A DNA stretch of 64,000 nt from Paenibacillus sp. Soil522 (GTDB lineage: Bacteria; Bacillota; Bacilli; Paenibacillales; Paenibacillaceae), in contig NZ_LMRV01000044.1 of the NCBI RefSeq assembly GCF_001428245.1, forward strand, positions 124,923 to 188,922, read 5' to 3'. How positions within the stretch are numbered: position 1 is the stretch's first letter; every line of letters begins with the position of its first letter. This document shows, piece after piece, positions 1 to 9,053 of this stretch. The notes under the pieces were generated by a model that saw nothing but the letters and a program-made list of their open reading frames with translations, was not told the DNA's origin and did not search any database. Both the position numbers and the translations under genes were made by a program.

Positions 1-1379
1 ACCCCAATATTGGACTAGCGCTTTACTATATCCAGAAAGAAGATGCCATTCAATTTGAAAACTTCCCTGTAAAAGAAACATTTTCAGTAAATTCTTTGCC
101 TTTGCTAGCTAAGTATTATGATATTACGTATTTCGGACCCCATAAAAGTATGAACGAGTCTGATAATCAAATCGTGTTGTCAGCGTTAAGAAAGGTAGGA
201 TTGCCGGATCGTGATGATGTCTACGTTTATATTGAAACCGGGTTTTCCTTGACCCAAAACATTCTAGATAACAATGAATATGGAGGAGGCTTATCTCATC
301 TTATTTTAGACGGGAATGGTCGAATCGCTTATAGTGAGGTTCCGGAAATATTTATGAATGGCGCACAATTCCCCGATTTTTCGAAGGAGGAGGGGACCGG
401 TTTATATAAAGATCATTACTGGTTTAAGCAGACCTCTAATCAAAATTGGAGTGTTGTTTCCGTTATTTCACAGACTGACTATCACAAAGAAAAAGACCAA
501 TGGATGCTTCAAATATTGCTGGTTTCGCTGTTTTTTATTTGCCTGACCATTTTGCTCGCTTGGATGCTTTGGAAGATGGTATACAAGCCGTTAAACCTTT
601 TTCATTCCGAGATTAAATGGATGTCTCAAAATCGCTTAAAACCGCAGCTTGAAAAAACGAATATTCCCGAATTTGATTACTTATTAAGACAATTTTCCGA
701 AATGAAGGAACAGATCTGGAATTTATTTAAAGAAGTAGAGCAAAAGGAAAAAATACGTGTAGATCTTGAAGTAGAAAAACTGCTCTATCAGATCAACCCA
801 CACTTCTTGATGAATACCCTTGATACTGTGCATTGGCTCGCCATGATCAACGGGCAAAAGGAGATTGACCGGCTCGTAAAGTCGCTGAACAAGCTGTTGT
901 ATTACAACTTGGGTAAAATGGGACAAGTATCAACCATTGAGGAAGAGATCGACGCGTTGAGACAGTATCTTGTTTTACAGCAAATTAGGTACGATTTTCA
1001 GTTTGATGTTCGGATAGGAGTGGACGAGAGTGTCCTAAAACAGCCCGTGCCGCGCTTTATACTGCAGCCATTGGTTGAAAACTCTTTATATCACGGCTTA
1101 AGCGATGATGGATATATTGAGGTCAGTGTCGCATTGGATAAAGATATTCGCATATCCATTCATGATAATGGAGCAGGGATGAAGGAAGAAACGATCCAAG
1201 AGATCCTGAATAATCGCACGATTGAACATAAGAAAGTCGGGATGGGAATTGGCATGAATTATGTTAAACGAATGCTGGATGCACGTTATGGAGATAATGC
1301 GAGTCTGGAAATAAAGAGTGAAGTCGGCAAGGGGACAAGCGTATTGTTGACTTTGCCTCTGAGCAGGGAGGATACGTGA
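1..1379 (+). CDS. YesM-type sensor histidine kinase, 5' end outside window
   Basis: Membrane sensor kinase of the LytS/YesM class, expected to phosphorylate the AraC-type regulator encoded next to it. The frame is open to the window edge, so the start codon, first membrane segment and front of the extracellular sensor domain are missing; 458 codons are visible. What remains is the rest of the extracellular domain, one membrane segment (about bases 505-575), a short linker, the His_kinase box with NPHFLMNTL (phospho-His codon 801-803), then the ATPase domain with an N box (VENSLYHGL), DNGAGM, and a glycine-rich GMGIGM box. The stop codon overlaps the regulator start as TGATG, so the two are translationally coupled. 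Family identity is clear; the ligand cannot be read, but the sugar transporter downstream suggests a saccharide. Confidence 0.93.
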   Translation, partial: PNIGLALYYIQKEDAIQFENFPVKETFSVNSLPLLAKYYDITYFGPHKSMNESDNQIVLSALRKVGLPDRDDVYVYIETGFSLTQNILDNNEYGGGLSHLILDGNGRIAYSEVPEIFMNGAQFPDFSKEEGTGLYKDHYWFKQTSNQNWSVVSVISQTDYHKEKDQWMLQILLVSLFFICLTILLAWMLWKMVYKPLNLFHSEIKWMSQNRLKPQLEKTNIPEFDYLLRQFSEMKEQIWNLFKEVEQKEKIRVDLEVEKLLYQINPHFLMNTLDTVHWLAMINGQKEIDRLVKSLNKLLYYNLGKMGQVSTIEEEIDALRQYLVLQQIRYDFQFDVRIGVDESVLKQPVPRFILQPLVENSLYHGLSDDGYIEVSVALDKDIRISIHDNGAGMKEETIQEILNNRTIEHKKVGMGIGMNYVKRMLDARYGDNASLEIKSEVGKGTSVLLTLPLSREDT

Positions 1380-2785
1380 TGTCGATAAAAGTTCTTGTGG
1401 TAGATGACGATAAACTAGTTCGCAGAGGCCTGATTTCGTTTATGCCTTGGGAAGATTTCAGCATGGAGGTAGTCGGGGAAGCGAGTAATGGTGAGAAGGC
1501 ATTAAAGTTTTTAGAATCACATGCAGTCGATTTGCTGCTTACAGATCTCTCCATGCCGGTCATGTCCGGCATTGAACTTATGAAGATCGCGCGAATGCGG
1601 TTTCCGCATCTGCATATGGTTGTATTGACGCTGCACCAGGATTTCGAATATATCCAGGAAGCGTTAAGGCTGGGCGCAATCGATTATATTGCCAAGGTGC
1701 AGATGGAAGAGGAACAGTTTGAAGAAATTCTTGGTCGAATAGCAGCACGTATTAACGAACAAAGAAGTCAAAGCATAAAATCGTTAAATCCGGATCAAGC
1801 TATTGCCGAAAATAAGTTTGCTTATGTGCTTTTATCCTTGAATCATGAAATTGATCATAATTGGCCTCATGAACTGCAGCTTTCTACATCTGCAGTCATG
1901 ATGGAAGCGGATCGAAATTGCTCTGTGTGGTTTACTAAAGAAGAACAACAAAGTGAAGTGTTTGAAACATTATCGGAGAAGGTGCGTGTGGAACCGGAGA
2001 GCGTGCTGCTTATTTTATCTGACAAGGACGGGTACAGCTGGAAGGATATGCAACGCTGGTTTAGGGTTTATAAGGAGAAAGTTTTATTTTATGAATATCA
2101 TCCTGATCACAAAATCATTAACGTTTCCCTGAGCGAGGATGTAAATGTCCATACCGAAACGGATGATTCAGTATTGGAAAAAGTAAAGGAAGGCTGGCTG
2201 TTCTCTACATGGTTCCATAACGATACTACATTTAATAGACTTATTCACGAAATGAAGTCGTTGAGGCTGCAAGAAAAACAATTAATAGGACTTCTATATT
2301 CGCTTGTTATCGAATGGAACCGTCTTTTTACTCAGACTCAATTATGCAAAATTCAAATGATCAACCCTGTTCATTCTTGGTTTCACGTAGAACAATGGTT
2401 AAGCAAGATCCGAAAGAGCATTCAGGATTCTATTGGAAATCCTGCTTACTCACAAGAAATCATGGATTGCATCACGAAGGCTGTTTCAATGGTTCAAGAT
2501 GAGCTAAGCAAGCAGCTTACAGCAGCCGAATTGGCCCAACGATTAAATTTAAGCCGAGGTTATTTTAGCCAATGTTTTAAAGATATTATCGGAAAAACGT
2601 TCAACGATTATTCCCGGTCCATCCGAATAGAAAAGGCAAAAGAGTATTTGTTGAATACGAACCATACCATTGTTTGGATCGCGGAACAAACCGGCTACTC
2701 GGATGAAAAATATTTCAGCAGAATTTTTCGTGAATTGATAGGCGTACTTCCAAGCGAATATCGTCAAACTAATCGAATGAATTAG
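1379..2785 (+). CDS. YesN-type response regulator, receiver plus AraC HTH
   Basis: Response regulator that probably activates the binding-protein and permease promoters downstream. The receiver domain (about residues 1-120) has the acidic D9-D10-D11 cluster and phospho-acceptor D56 in TDLSMP. A poorly conserved middle region follows, then a C-terminal AraC double helix-turn-helix (about residues 365-468) with the typical TGYSDEKYFSRIFRE stretch. I place the start at the ATG at 1379, 7 nt after GGGAGG; an in-frame GTG at 1376 is only 4 nt from that site. The ATG overlaps the kinase stop. Length (468 aa) is usual for the family. Partners are inferred from gene order and from the repeated element at 2881 and 4781. 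Confidence 0.93.
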   Translation: MSIKVLVVDDDKLVRRGLISFMPWEDFSMEVVGEASNGEKALKFLESHAVDLLLTDLSMPVMSGIELMKIARMRFPHLHMVVLTLHQDFEYIQEALRLGAIDYIAKVQMEEEQFEEILGRIAARINEQRSQSIKSLNPDQAIAENKFAYVLLSLNHEIDHNWPHELQLSTSAVMMEADRNCSVWFTKEEQQSEVFETLSEKVRVEPESVLLILSDKDGYSWKDMQRWFRVYKEKVLFYEYHPDHKIINVSLSEDVNVHTETDDSVLEKVKEGWLFSTWFHNDTTFNRLIHEMKSLRLQEKQLIGLLYSLVIEWNRLFTQTQLCKIQMINPVHSWFHVEQWLSKIRKSIQDSIGNPAYSQEIMDCITKAVSMVQDELSKQLTAAELAQRLNLSRGYFSQCFKDIIGKTFNDYSRSIRIEKAKEYLLNTNHTIVWIAEQTGYSDEKYFSRIFRELIGVLPSEYRQTNRMN

Positions 2786-2880
2786 TACAGGAGACCCGAA
2801 ATCCATGCAGGTAGATATATGTATGATAATAGGGAGGGAAATGTTAAGAGCAAATTGCCATTTGCGATCCTGGTCGCATG

Positions 2881-2952
2881 AATTGCCTTCATTTCTCTAA
2901 CTGAACCTCCTCTCGCTATCTATCTCGGAGTGCTGACTTTCAGGTATATACT
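2881..2952 (+). promoter_or_regulatory. Operator-like element copy A plus promoter of binding-protein gene
   Basis: The stretch 2881-2929 is nearly identical, without gaps, to 4781-4829 upstream of the permease genes. The shared core includes CCTTCATTTCTCTA, CTGAA, TCTCGCTATCTATC and CGGA. It ends just upstream of a -10 like TATACT (2947-2952); no good -35 lies 17 bp before it, which fits an activator-dependent promoter. The predicted transcript start is about 35 nt before the ATG at 2993. Binding by the AraC-type regulator at 1379 is inference. Confidence 0.6.
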
Positions 2953-2992
2953 GAAACACGAGGCAAAAACTTAGCGAAAGAAGGGGACGTTA

Positions 2993-4642
2993 ATGTTAAA
3001 AAAGATCACCATGGTGTTGCTTGCAGCATCAATGGTAGCGGTATCAGCGTGTTCGAATGGATCAAATGAATCAACAGCGGAAAAGCCGCAGGCAAGTGCT
3101 AAACCAGCCGTACCTGCCGATCCGTTCGGTAAATACGAAGAGCCGGTAACCATCACAACCGCTTACTCTGTAGACCCGGCCTTCAAGTCCACTAAAGGGG
3201 AAACACTTGAGAAAAATGCCTGGAAAACGGCGATGAAAGAAGAACTTAATATAGAAATTGATATTGCGTGGCAGGTATCCAAAGAAAATTTTGAACAGAA
3301 AATGAATTTGTCCATTGCCAGCAATGATTTGCCTGATGCTATGGTTGTCAGCCAAGTACAGTTGAATCAAATGGTGAAAGCAGGGGAATTGGAAGATCTC
3401 ACGGAGGCTTACAATAACTATGCGTCTCCTTCTGTAAAAAGAATTATGGAAAGTACAAATGGTCTTGCTCATGAGCAGGTTACCTTTGACGGAAAGATGA
3501 TGGCTATTCCGCATGTAGGTGCAGAAGACTTTAATATGCTGTGGATCCGTCAAGACTGGCTCGATAAGCTCGGCCTCCAGCCTCCAAAAACGGTGGAAGA
3601 ACTGGAAAATGTGGCGAAAGCCTTCGTGGAGCAGGATCCTGATGGAAACGGTAAAGCGGACACCATCGGTATCGCTGCGGGTACGGGATTATACAATGAT
3701 TTTACTGCCGGCCCAGGCGCCTTCGATGTAACGCCGATTTTTGGAGCCTTTCATGCGTTTCCGGGATTTTGGGTTGAAGACGACGACGGCAAGCCAGCGT
3801 ATGGATCAATTTTGCCAGAGACCAAAAATGCGCTTGCTAAGCTGCGGGACATGTATGCAAACGGTTTGATCGATAAAGAAATAGGCATTCGCAAAGCTGC
3901 CGAAGAGACGGTCATTGGCGGTAAAGCGGGTATGTTTTTCGAAGGTTTCTATGGAGGATACTGGCCGCTGCCGAGCGCATGGCAGAACGATCCCAAAGCC
4001 AACTGGCAGGCTTATGCGGCGCCGCTGGATGCGGAAGGCAAATACAACGTCAAGGTAACTAACCCATCGAACGGTTACCTGGTTGTCCGGAAAGGATATG
4101 AGCATCCGGAGGCTCTAATTAAGCTGAATAATCTTTATTTGAGAGACGAAGCGATACACGGGCCTGATTTCATGCTCATCCGTAACTTCTTTGCGCCGCT
4201 CGACGAAATCGGTTTTGAATATAAGGCTATGCAAGAGGTATTGGCGGGGACCAAGACGCCGGAAGATTATGCAGACATGCCGGAATATAAATTGCTGAAA
4301 AATTCGTTGGAAACGATTAAAAATGCCAAATTAGAACCTTATGACAACCTGGATATTCAATATTGGAATCAGAGCGACAAAGATTTTATGCGCGCCTATT
4401 CCATTATGGTTGGGGCTAGAAACCATTCCGATCCAAATCTCAATAAAGTCAAAAGTCTTTCCTATACACGTACCGGAACCGTCGAGAAAAGATGGACGAA
4501 CTTAGCCAAGCTGGAAAAAGAAACGTTCTTGAAGATTATTATGGGTTCTGCACCGCTTGATACCTTTGATCAGTTCGTTAAGGACTGGAAAAAACAAGGC
4601 GGCGATGATGTAACAGAGGAAATTGCAAAAACAATTAAATAA
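2993..4642 (+). CDS. Extracellular solute-binding lipoprotein (LplA/LipO-like)
   Basis: Substrate-binding component of a CUT1-type carbohydrate ABC transporter, anchored outside the membrane. A lysine-bearing signal sequence ends in a lipobox (VSAC, cysteine at residue 20), followed by a flexible Ser/Ala/Pro-rich linker and a binding-protein fold of about 500 residues. It has motifs common to the Paenibacillus LplA-like group: LPDAMVV, WIRQDWLDKLG, and a DPDGNGKADT loop resembling a calcium-binding site. The ATG has AAGGGG 6 nt upstream. At 549 aa it is the usual length for these large binding proteins. A hairpin (4654-4690) and a second copy of the operator element separate it from its permeases. 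Substrate not determined. Confidence 0.93.
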   Translation: MLKKITMVLLAASMVAVSACSNGSNESTAEKPQASAKPAVPADPFGKYEEPVTITTAYSVDPAFKSTKGETLEKNAWKTAMKEELNIEIDIAWQVSKENFEQKMNLSIASNDLPDAMVVSQVQLNQMVKAGELEDLTEAYNNYASPSVKRIMESTNGLAHEQVTFDGKMMAIPHVGAEDFNMLWIRQDWLDKLGLQPPKTVEELENVAKAFVEQDPDGNGKADTIGIAAGTGLYNDFTAGPGAFDVTPIFGAFHAFPGFWVEDDDGKPAYGSILPETKNALAKLRDMYANGLIDKEIGIRKAAEETVIGGKAGMFFEGFYGGYWPLPSAWQNDPKANWQAYAAPLDAEGKYNVKVTNPSNGYLVVRKGYEHPEALIKLNNLYLRDEAIHGPDFMLIRNFFAPLDEIGFEYKAMQEVLAGTKTPEDYADMPEYKLLKNSLETIKNAKLEPYDNLDIQYWNQSDKDFMRAYSIMVGARNHSDPNLNKVKSLSYTRTGTVEKRWTNLAKLEKETFLKIIMGSAPLDTFDQFVKDWKKQGGDDVTEEIAKTIK

Positions 4643-4653
4643 AAACTGTTACC

Positions 4654-4690
4654 AGGAAGGACGCCGACATAAAGACGGCGTCCTTTCCCT
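4654..4690 (+). terminator. GC-rich hairpin after binding-protein gene, no T tract
   Basis: AGGAAGGACGCCG and CGGCGTCCTTTCCCT form a long stem around a short loop 12 nt after the stop codon. No run of T follows, so it may be a partial terminator or an mRNA-protecting stem that lets the binding protein be made in excess over the permeases. Which of these is inference. Confidence 0.5.
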
Positions 4691-4780
4691 ATGTCTTTCA
4701 TTGCTTAGGTGGACAAATGTAGGATGGACAGGCGTATAGATGTTAGAAATGATTGATCAAACGGCTCTCGTGCTTGCTTG

Positions 4781-4852
4781 ATTTTCCTTCATTTCTCTAC
4801 CTGAATGCCCTCTCGCTATCTATCACGGAAAGAAGTACATCGCGTTTATACT
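4781..4852 (+). promoter_or_regulatory. Operator-like element copy B plus promoter of permease genes
   Basis: Second copy of the element at 2881. It is followed at the same distance by TTTATACT (TATACT 4847-4852) and CTGAA, as in copy A. The bases between the element and the -10 are not conserved, which argues for selection on the element rather than recent duplication of the whole region. It gives the permease pair a promoter of its own under the same predicted activator. Confidence 0.6.
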
Positions 4853-4929
4853 GAACTAGAAGCATCTGCATAAGAGCACTTGCACTGATCCGGCATCTCT
4901 CTACAACGAAAACAAGGAGTGACAGTATT

Positions 4930-5820
4930 GTGAAAAATAAAGGATTAGCAAAACATTACTATCTCATGCTTCTCCCGGGGTATGCATGGTTGATAATGTT
5001 TAGTATCGTACCGATGTTCGGGGTACTTATTGCTTTTCAGGATTATCAGCCTGTACGCGGCGTGTTTGGCTCGGAATGGATCGGTTTAGAAAACTTCGAA
5101 TATATGTTTGCGCTTAATGACAGTAAAATCATCTTTTTTAATACCATTTTTATCGCACTAATGAAGATGGTGGCGCATCTTATTGTACCGGTTATTTTTG
5201 CTCTAATGCTAAATGAATTACGGGTCGCCATCTTCAAAAGATGGGTGCAAACTTTAGTCTATTTACCACATTTTCTGTCTTGGGTCATTCTCAGCGGGAT
5301 TATAATGGATGTCTTCTCCTTTACGGGCCCGGTTAACAACATGTTGTCGGTATTCCATATTGATCCGATTCTATTTATGGGCAAACCAGAGTTGTTCCCG
5401 TATCTCGTTGTCGGGAGTGATGTATGGAAAGAGTTTGGTTTTAATACCATTATTTATTTGGCAGCTTTAACAGGAATCAATCCCTCTTTATATGAAGCGG
5501 CGGCACTAGATGGAGCAAATCGCTGGCATCGGCTCAGGCATATTACGGTTCCAGGTATCGCGCCAACCGCTTTGCTGCTTCTAATCTTAAGTCTAGGAAA
5601 TGTACTGAATGCCGGATTCGATCAAATCTTTAACTTGTATAATCCGCTTGTATATTCCACCGGCGATATTATTGATACCTGGGTATACCGCGAAGGTCTG
5701 TTGAAATTGCAATATGGTTTGGCTACGGCCGTCGGTTTGCTAAAATCCGTTGTGGGCTTTATCTTGATCACATTATCTTATTACCTTGCCAATCGATTTA
5801 CAAATTACCGGATCTTTTAA
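4930..5820 (+). CDS. CUT1 sugar ABC transporter permease, LplB type
   Basis: Integral membrane permease; pairs with the gene at 5836 to form the channel. Six hydrophobic segments are visible, and the cytoplasmic EAA loop reads YEAAALDGANRW followed by HRLRHITVPG, the surface that docks the ATPase. Start is GTG at 4930 behind AAGGAGTG. Length (296 aa) is typical. No ATPase gene is near, as is usual for these systems, which share an MsmX-type ATPase. It probably starts its own transcript from the promoter at 4781. Confidence 0.93.
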   Translation: MKNKGLAKHYYLMLLPGYAWLIMFSIVPMFGVLIAFQDYQPVRGVFGSEWIGLENFEYMFALNDSKIIFFNTIFIALMKMVAHLIVPVIFALMLNELRVAIFKRWVQTLVYLPHFLSWVILSGIIMDVFSFTGPVNNMLSVFHIDPILFMGKPELFPYLVVGSDVWKEFGFNTIIYLAALTGINPSLYEAAALDGANRWHRLRHITVPGIAPTALLLLILSLGNVLNAGFDQIFNLYNPLVYSTGDIIDTWVYREGLLKLQYGLATAVGLLKSVVGFILITLSYYLANRFTNYRIF

Positions 5821-5835
5821 CGAAGGAGCATTGAA

Positions 5836-6726
5836 ATGATTAGAGAAACGAGTGCCGCCTCCAAAATATTCGATTTAATCCTTATTATCTTATTAGTTGC
5901 CATTTCACTTCTATGTATCCTTCCTATCTGGTACACATTGATGGTTTCCCTGAGTCAAAAATCTGCAGCTGCAGCCGGTATCGTCAGCGTATGGCCGATA
6001 GGGTTCAATCTGAATTCATACATGCAAATTATGAAGGATGCTGTTTTTTTTAACTCATTCTGGGTATCCATTCAACGTGTTGTATTGGGGGCTTCCCTCA
6101 GTTTTGTAGTTACGGTGTTTATGGCGTACCCGTTATCCAAGAGCACCAAAGAGTTTCGTTTAAGAAACGTCCTTATGTGGATACTGGTGTTTATGATGCT
6201 GTTCAGCGGAGGGCTTATCCCGCTCTATCAAACTGTGAAGGCATATGGACTCATCGACAGCGTTTGGGTATTGGTGCTGTCAGGCGGCTTACCCATGTTT
6301 AATGTCATTCTGGTCCTGAATTTCTTCAGGAACTTACCTAAGGAGCTGGAAGAATCCGCTTTTGTGGATGGAGCAGGACCGTGGTATACCCTGATTAAGT
6401 TAATTATACCTTTATCCGTACCGGTATTAGCCACAGTTACACTGTTCAGCATAGTCAGTCACTGGAATGAGTTTTTCAGCGGTTTGGTTTTTATGACGAA
6501 GCCAGATAATTATCCGCTGCAAACCTATATTCAACAGATGGTCGTTCAGATGGATTTGACCACGATTAACAACGATCCTGAAACGTTGAAACGCTTAAAT
6601 GAGCTATCCAACCAGACTCTGAATGCGGCAAAGATCTTTATTGCCATGATTCCAATTCTAGTGATCTATCCGTTCTTGCAACGATTCTTTGTTCATGGGA
6701 TTACGCTTGGATCGGTCAAGGAGTAA
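5836..6726 (+). CDS. CUT1 sugar ABC transporter permease, YtcP/MalG type
   Basis: Second permease of system 1, 15 bp after the first and clearly in the same operon. Six membrane segments; the EAA loop reads LEESAFVDGAGPWYTLIKLI, and the C-terminal end (FFVHGITLGSVKE) matches the typical VKG-like ending of this family. ATG at 5836 has GAAGGAG 8 nt upstream. A strong terminator follows at 6749. It works as the heterodimer partner of the 4930 product. Confidence 0.93.
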   Translation: MIRETSAASKIFDLILIILLVAISLLCILPIWYTLMVSLSQKSAAAAGIVSVWPIGFNLNSYMQIMKDAVFFNSFWVSIQRVVLGASLSFVVTVFMAYPLSKSTKEFRLRNVLMWILVFMMLFSGGLIPLYQTVKAYGLIDSVWVLVLSGGLPMFNVILVLNFFRNLPKELEESAFVDGAGPWYTLIKLIIPLSVPVLATVTLFSIVSHWNEFFSGLVFMTKPDNYPLQTYIQQMVVQMDLTTINNDPETLKRLNELSNQTLNAAKIFIAMIPILVIYPFLQRFFVHGITLGSVKE

Positions 6727-6748
6727 CGGTATCGCCCACAAATGTCTT

Positions 6749-6788
6749 ACCTGATGTGATCAAATTCCTTGATCTATCAGGTTTTTTT
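6749..6788 (+). terminator. Rho-independent terminator of sugar system 1
   Basis: ACCTGAT (6749-6755) pairs with ATCAGGT (6776-6782), helped by an inner GATCAA/TTGATC pair, and is followed by seven T residues. It ends the permease operon and touches the stop codon of the convergent ORF at 6787. Confidence 0.85.
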
Positions 6789-7209
6789 ATTTGGTTCGAT
6801 CAGTACTATTGCCAGTCATAACCCCGAAACCTATGATTTGAATTGTGATCGATGCACACATGAATTTAAGTAGAGGGGGACGGCGGATGAAGGGGCAAAT
6901 GACCAGCCGAATGTTATTTTCTTGTGAGATACTATCATTTGCTAACCAAAATAAATTTTGGGGACGCTTGGCATATTCGCTCAGTAAATCTTGATTCGGA
7001 AAATCTTCTGTAGACGTAAAGCCGAGATTGCTGATCATCCAATCGTGCTCCAGGTTTATTAGCCTCGTATCGGCCACACCCTCAATAGAATGAAGATTAT
7101 ACAAGCCTTTGGAGAGATTGTTGATCGTTTGGAAATCATGATTGTGCAAATCATCGTATAGAAAGTCGCTTACCAACGATGAAAAGGCCAACGCATTATA
7201 CATATTCAA
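6787..7209 (-). CDS. Hypothetical protein, possibly a gene remnant
   Basis: I do not recognise this 140-residue product. The composition is protein-like rather than shadow-like: it is not opposite another gene, and it has alternating hydrophobic and charged stretches, including NLEHDWMISNLGF. The first possible start is a TTG at 7209 (ATG at 7203), but neither has a convincing ribosome site. The frame stays open upstream to about 7302 and reads in a protein-like manner (QIYNDTSEKAFLNMYNALAF), which suggests a real coding region that has lost its 5' end. It ends inside the terminator of the convergent permease operon. It may be a decayed gene. Confidence 0.35.
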   Translation of the reverse strand: MNMYNALAFSSLVSDFLYDDLHNHDFQTINNLSKGLYNLHSIEGVADTRLINLEHDWMISNLGFTSTEDFPNQDLLSEYAKRPQNLFWLANDSISQENNIRLVICPFIRRPPLLKFMCASITIQIIGFGVMTGNSTDRTK

Positions 7210-7407
7210 GAATGCTTTTTCTGATGTGTCATTATAGATTTGAAGGAATCTATGAAATGAAAGCAGGCCAGCCTCAACCGAGGATGGGCTGCTTTTGCAC
7301 TTTTAGCCTCTTCACACGTTTACGGTACAAACTGTTTTCAAGTATGGTTTATAAAAACCAAGCCGATAATGGTTGTGATTACATTTGACTTCTAGGTGGA
7401 TGCAAAG

Positions 7408-9003
7408 ATGAACAAATGGTTGCAGAAGTTGTATGCACGAATACAAAAGTTTGATCAGAACCAAGATTCACAATCAAACAGCAAACAGGCCGAAACGGTT
7501 TCAGGCGACCTGCAGCAAAATATTAATTACATTTTAGCGTTAACTGGGAACAGCTCGGACTTTAACATTCGTAAGTTTCAAGGGGCTTATGGTTTGCCCA
7601 TGGCTATTATTTATATAAATGGTCTAACCGATACCGAAGTGATTAATGATAACATCATGAATCCGATCCTGTCCGATGCAGATGCAAACACGGTTAAAAA
7701 AGAAAATTTATCCGATATGTTTGGTTTTATTAAAGATAAAGTTCTTACTGTAAATGCCGCTAATACGGTGAGTAAAATAGATGACTTAATATCGGCTTTG
7801 TACAAAGGGGATACCGTGATTCTCGCAGACGGCTGGAATCAAGCTATTTCTGCAAGCTCTGCCAAATGGATTCAAAGAGGGGTAGAAGAGCCGTCTTCTC
7901 AATCGGTTATTCGCGGTCCAAAAGATGGATTCACCGAGGATATAAGCACGAATGTAGCGTTACTTCGGCGCAGAATCAAAAGTCCGAATCTATGGAAAGT
8001 CGACCGGAAAATCGGAGTAGTGACACAAACTGACGTTAGTGTTATGTATCTTAAAGGGACCGCCGATGATTTAGTTGTGAAGGAAGTGCTCCAAAGGCTT
8101 GATCGCATTGAAATAGACGGCATACTGGAAAGCGGCTATATAGAAGAATTTATACAGGACCAAACCTTTTCCCCTTTTCCTACAATCATAAACACAGAAC
8201 GTCCGGATACGGTTGCGGCTTCTATCTTAGAAGGGCAGGTTGCCGTCTTGGTGGATGGAACACCCTTTGTTCTTGTGATGCCTATTACCTTTCTCAAATT
8301 CTTCATTGCCAGCGAGGACTATTACCAGAGATTCGATATCTCCTCGTTCTTGCGGCTTTTGCGTTTTTTTGCGTTTATCATTTCTATGCTGCTGCCTTCC
8401 TTATATATTGCAATAACGACTTTTCATCAAGAAATGATACCGACGACCCTCTTGGTTAGTCTTGCAGCACAAAGGGAAGGGATTCCTTTTCCGGCATTCT
8501 TTGAGGCATTATTGATGGAAATCACGTTTGAGGTGCTAAGGGAAGCTGGGGTTCGAATGCCTAGAGCCATCGGTTCCGCAATTTCTATCGTTGGAGCTCT
8601 TGTTTTGGGACAGGCAGCAGTTGAAGCTGGTATTGTGTCCGCAGCCATGGTAATCGTGGTAGCCTTTACGGCGATCTCCAGCTTCGTCGTCCCGGCGTTT
8701 AATATATCGATTGCCGCAAGATTAATTAGGTTTATACTCATGCTTCTTGCCGCAGCCCTAGGATTGTTCGGGATTATGTCGGGTCTCTTTTTTCTCTTGA
8801 TCCACATGCTGTCTCTACGCTCTTTCGGTGTTCCTTACATGACACCATTAGCACCTTTTGTACCTAATAACCTAAAAGATACGATCATAAGGGTGCCTTG
8901 GTGGATGATGGTTACCAGACCGCGCCTTTTCGCTAAAAACAATTATGTGCGCCAAAACGTAAACGCACGTCCGGAACCTTCCGACATGGAGAAGGAAAAG
9001 TAA
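7408..9003 (+). CDS. gerKA: Spore germination protein, GerA family A subunit
   Basis: A subunit of a GerA-type germinant receptor, expected in the inner membrane of the spore, where the receptor detects small nutrients and triggers germination. A soluble N-terminal region (about 1-290) contains the family sequence around GDTVILADGW and a later RVGVVTQTD-like stretch, followed by hydrophobic segments in the C-terminal half (about 300-500). Start is the ATG at 7408, 8 nt after AGGTGG; a GTG at 7396 overlaps that site. 531 aa is a normal length. Followed by the C and B subunit genes in the A-C-B order also seen in the B. subtilis gerK operon, hence the symbol, which is by resemblance only. Confidence 0.92.
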   Translation: MNKWLQKLYARIQKFDQNQDSQSNSKQAETVSGDLQQNINYILALTGNSSDFNIRKFQGAYGLPMAIIYINGLTDTEVINDNIMNPILSDADANTVKKENLSDMFGFIKDKVLTVNAANTVSKIDDLISALYKGDTVILADGWNQAISASSAKWIQRGVEEPSSQSVIRGPKDGFTEDISTNVALLRRRIKSPNLWKVDRKIGVVTQTDVSVMYLKGTADDLVVKEVLQRLDRIEIDGILESGYIEEFIQDQTFSPFPTIINTERPDTVAASILEGQVAVLVDGTPFVLVMPITFLKFFIASEDYYQRFDISSFLRLLRFFAFIISMLLPSLYIAITTFHQEMIPTTLLVSLAAQREGIPFPAFFEALLMEITFEVLREAGVRMPRAIGSAISIVGALVLGQAAVEAGIVSAAMVIVVAFTAISSFVVPAFNISIAARLIRFILMLLAAALGLFGIMSGLFFLLIHMLSLRSFGVPYMTPLAPFVPNNLKDTIIRVPWWMMVTRPRLFAKNNYVRQNVNARPEPSDMEKEK

Positions 9004-9053
9004 TCGTCTGAAATTTTTCAACAGGGATACGGACATCAAAAGGGGATTAGGAA

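Noticed and set aside
4654..4690. Treating the hairpin after the system 1 binding-protein gene as a full terminator
   Set aside because: The stem is strong but no T tract follows; complete termination cannot be claimed.
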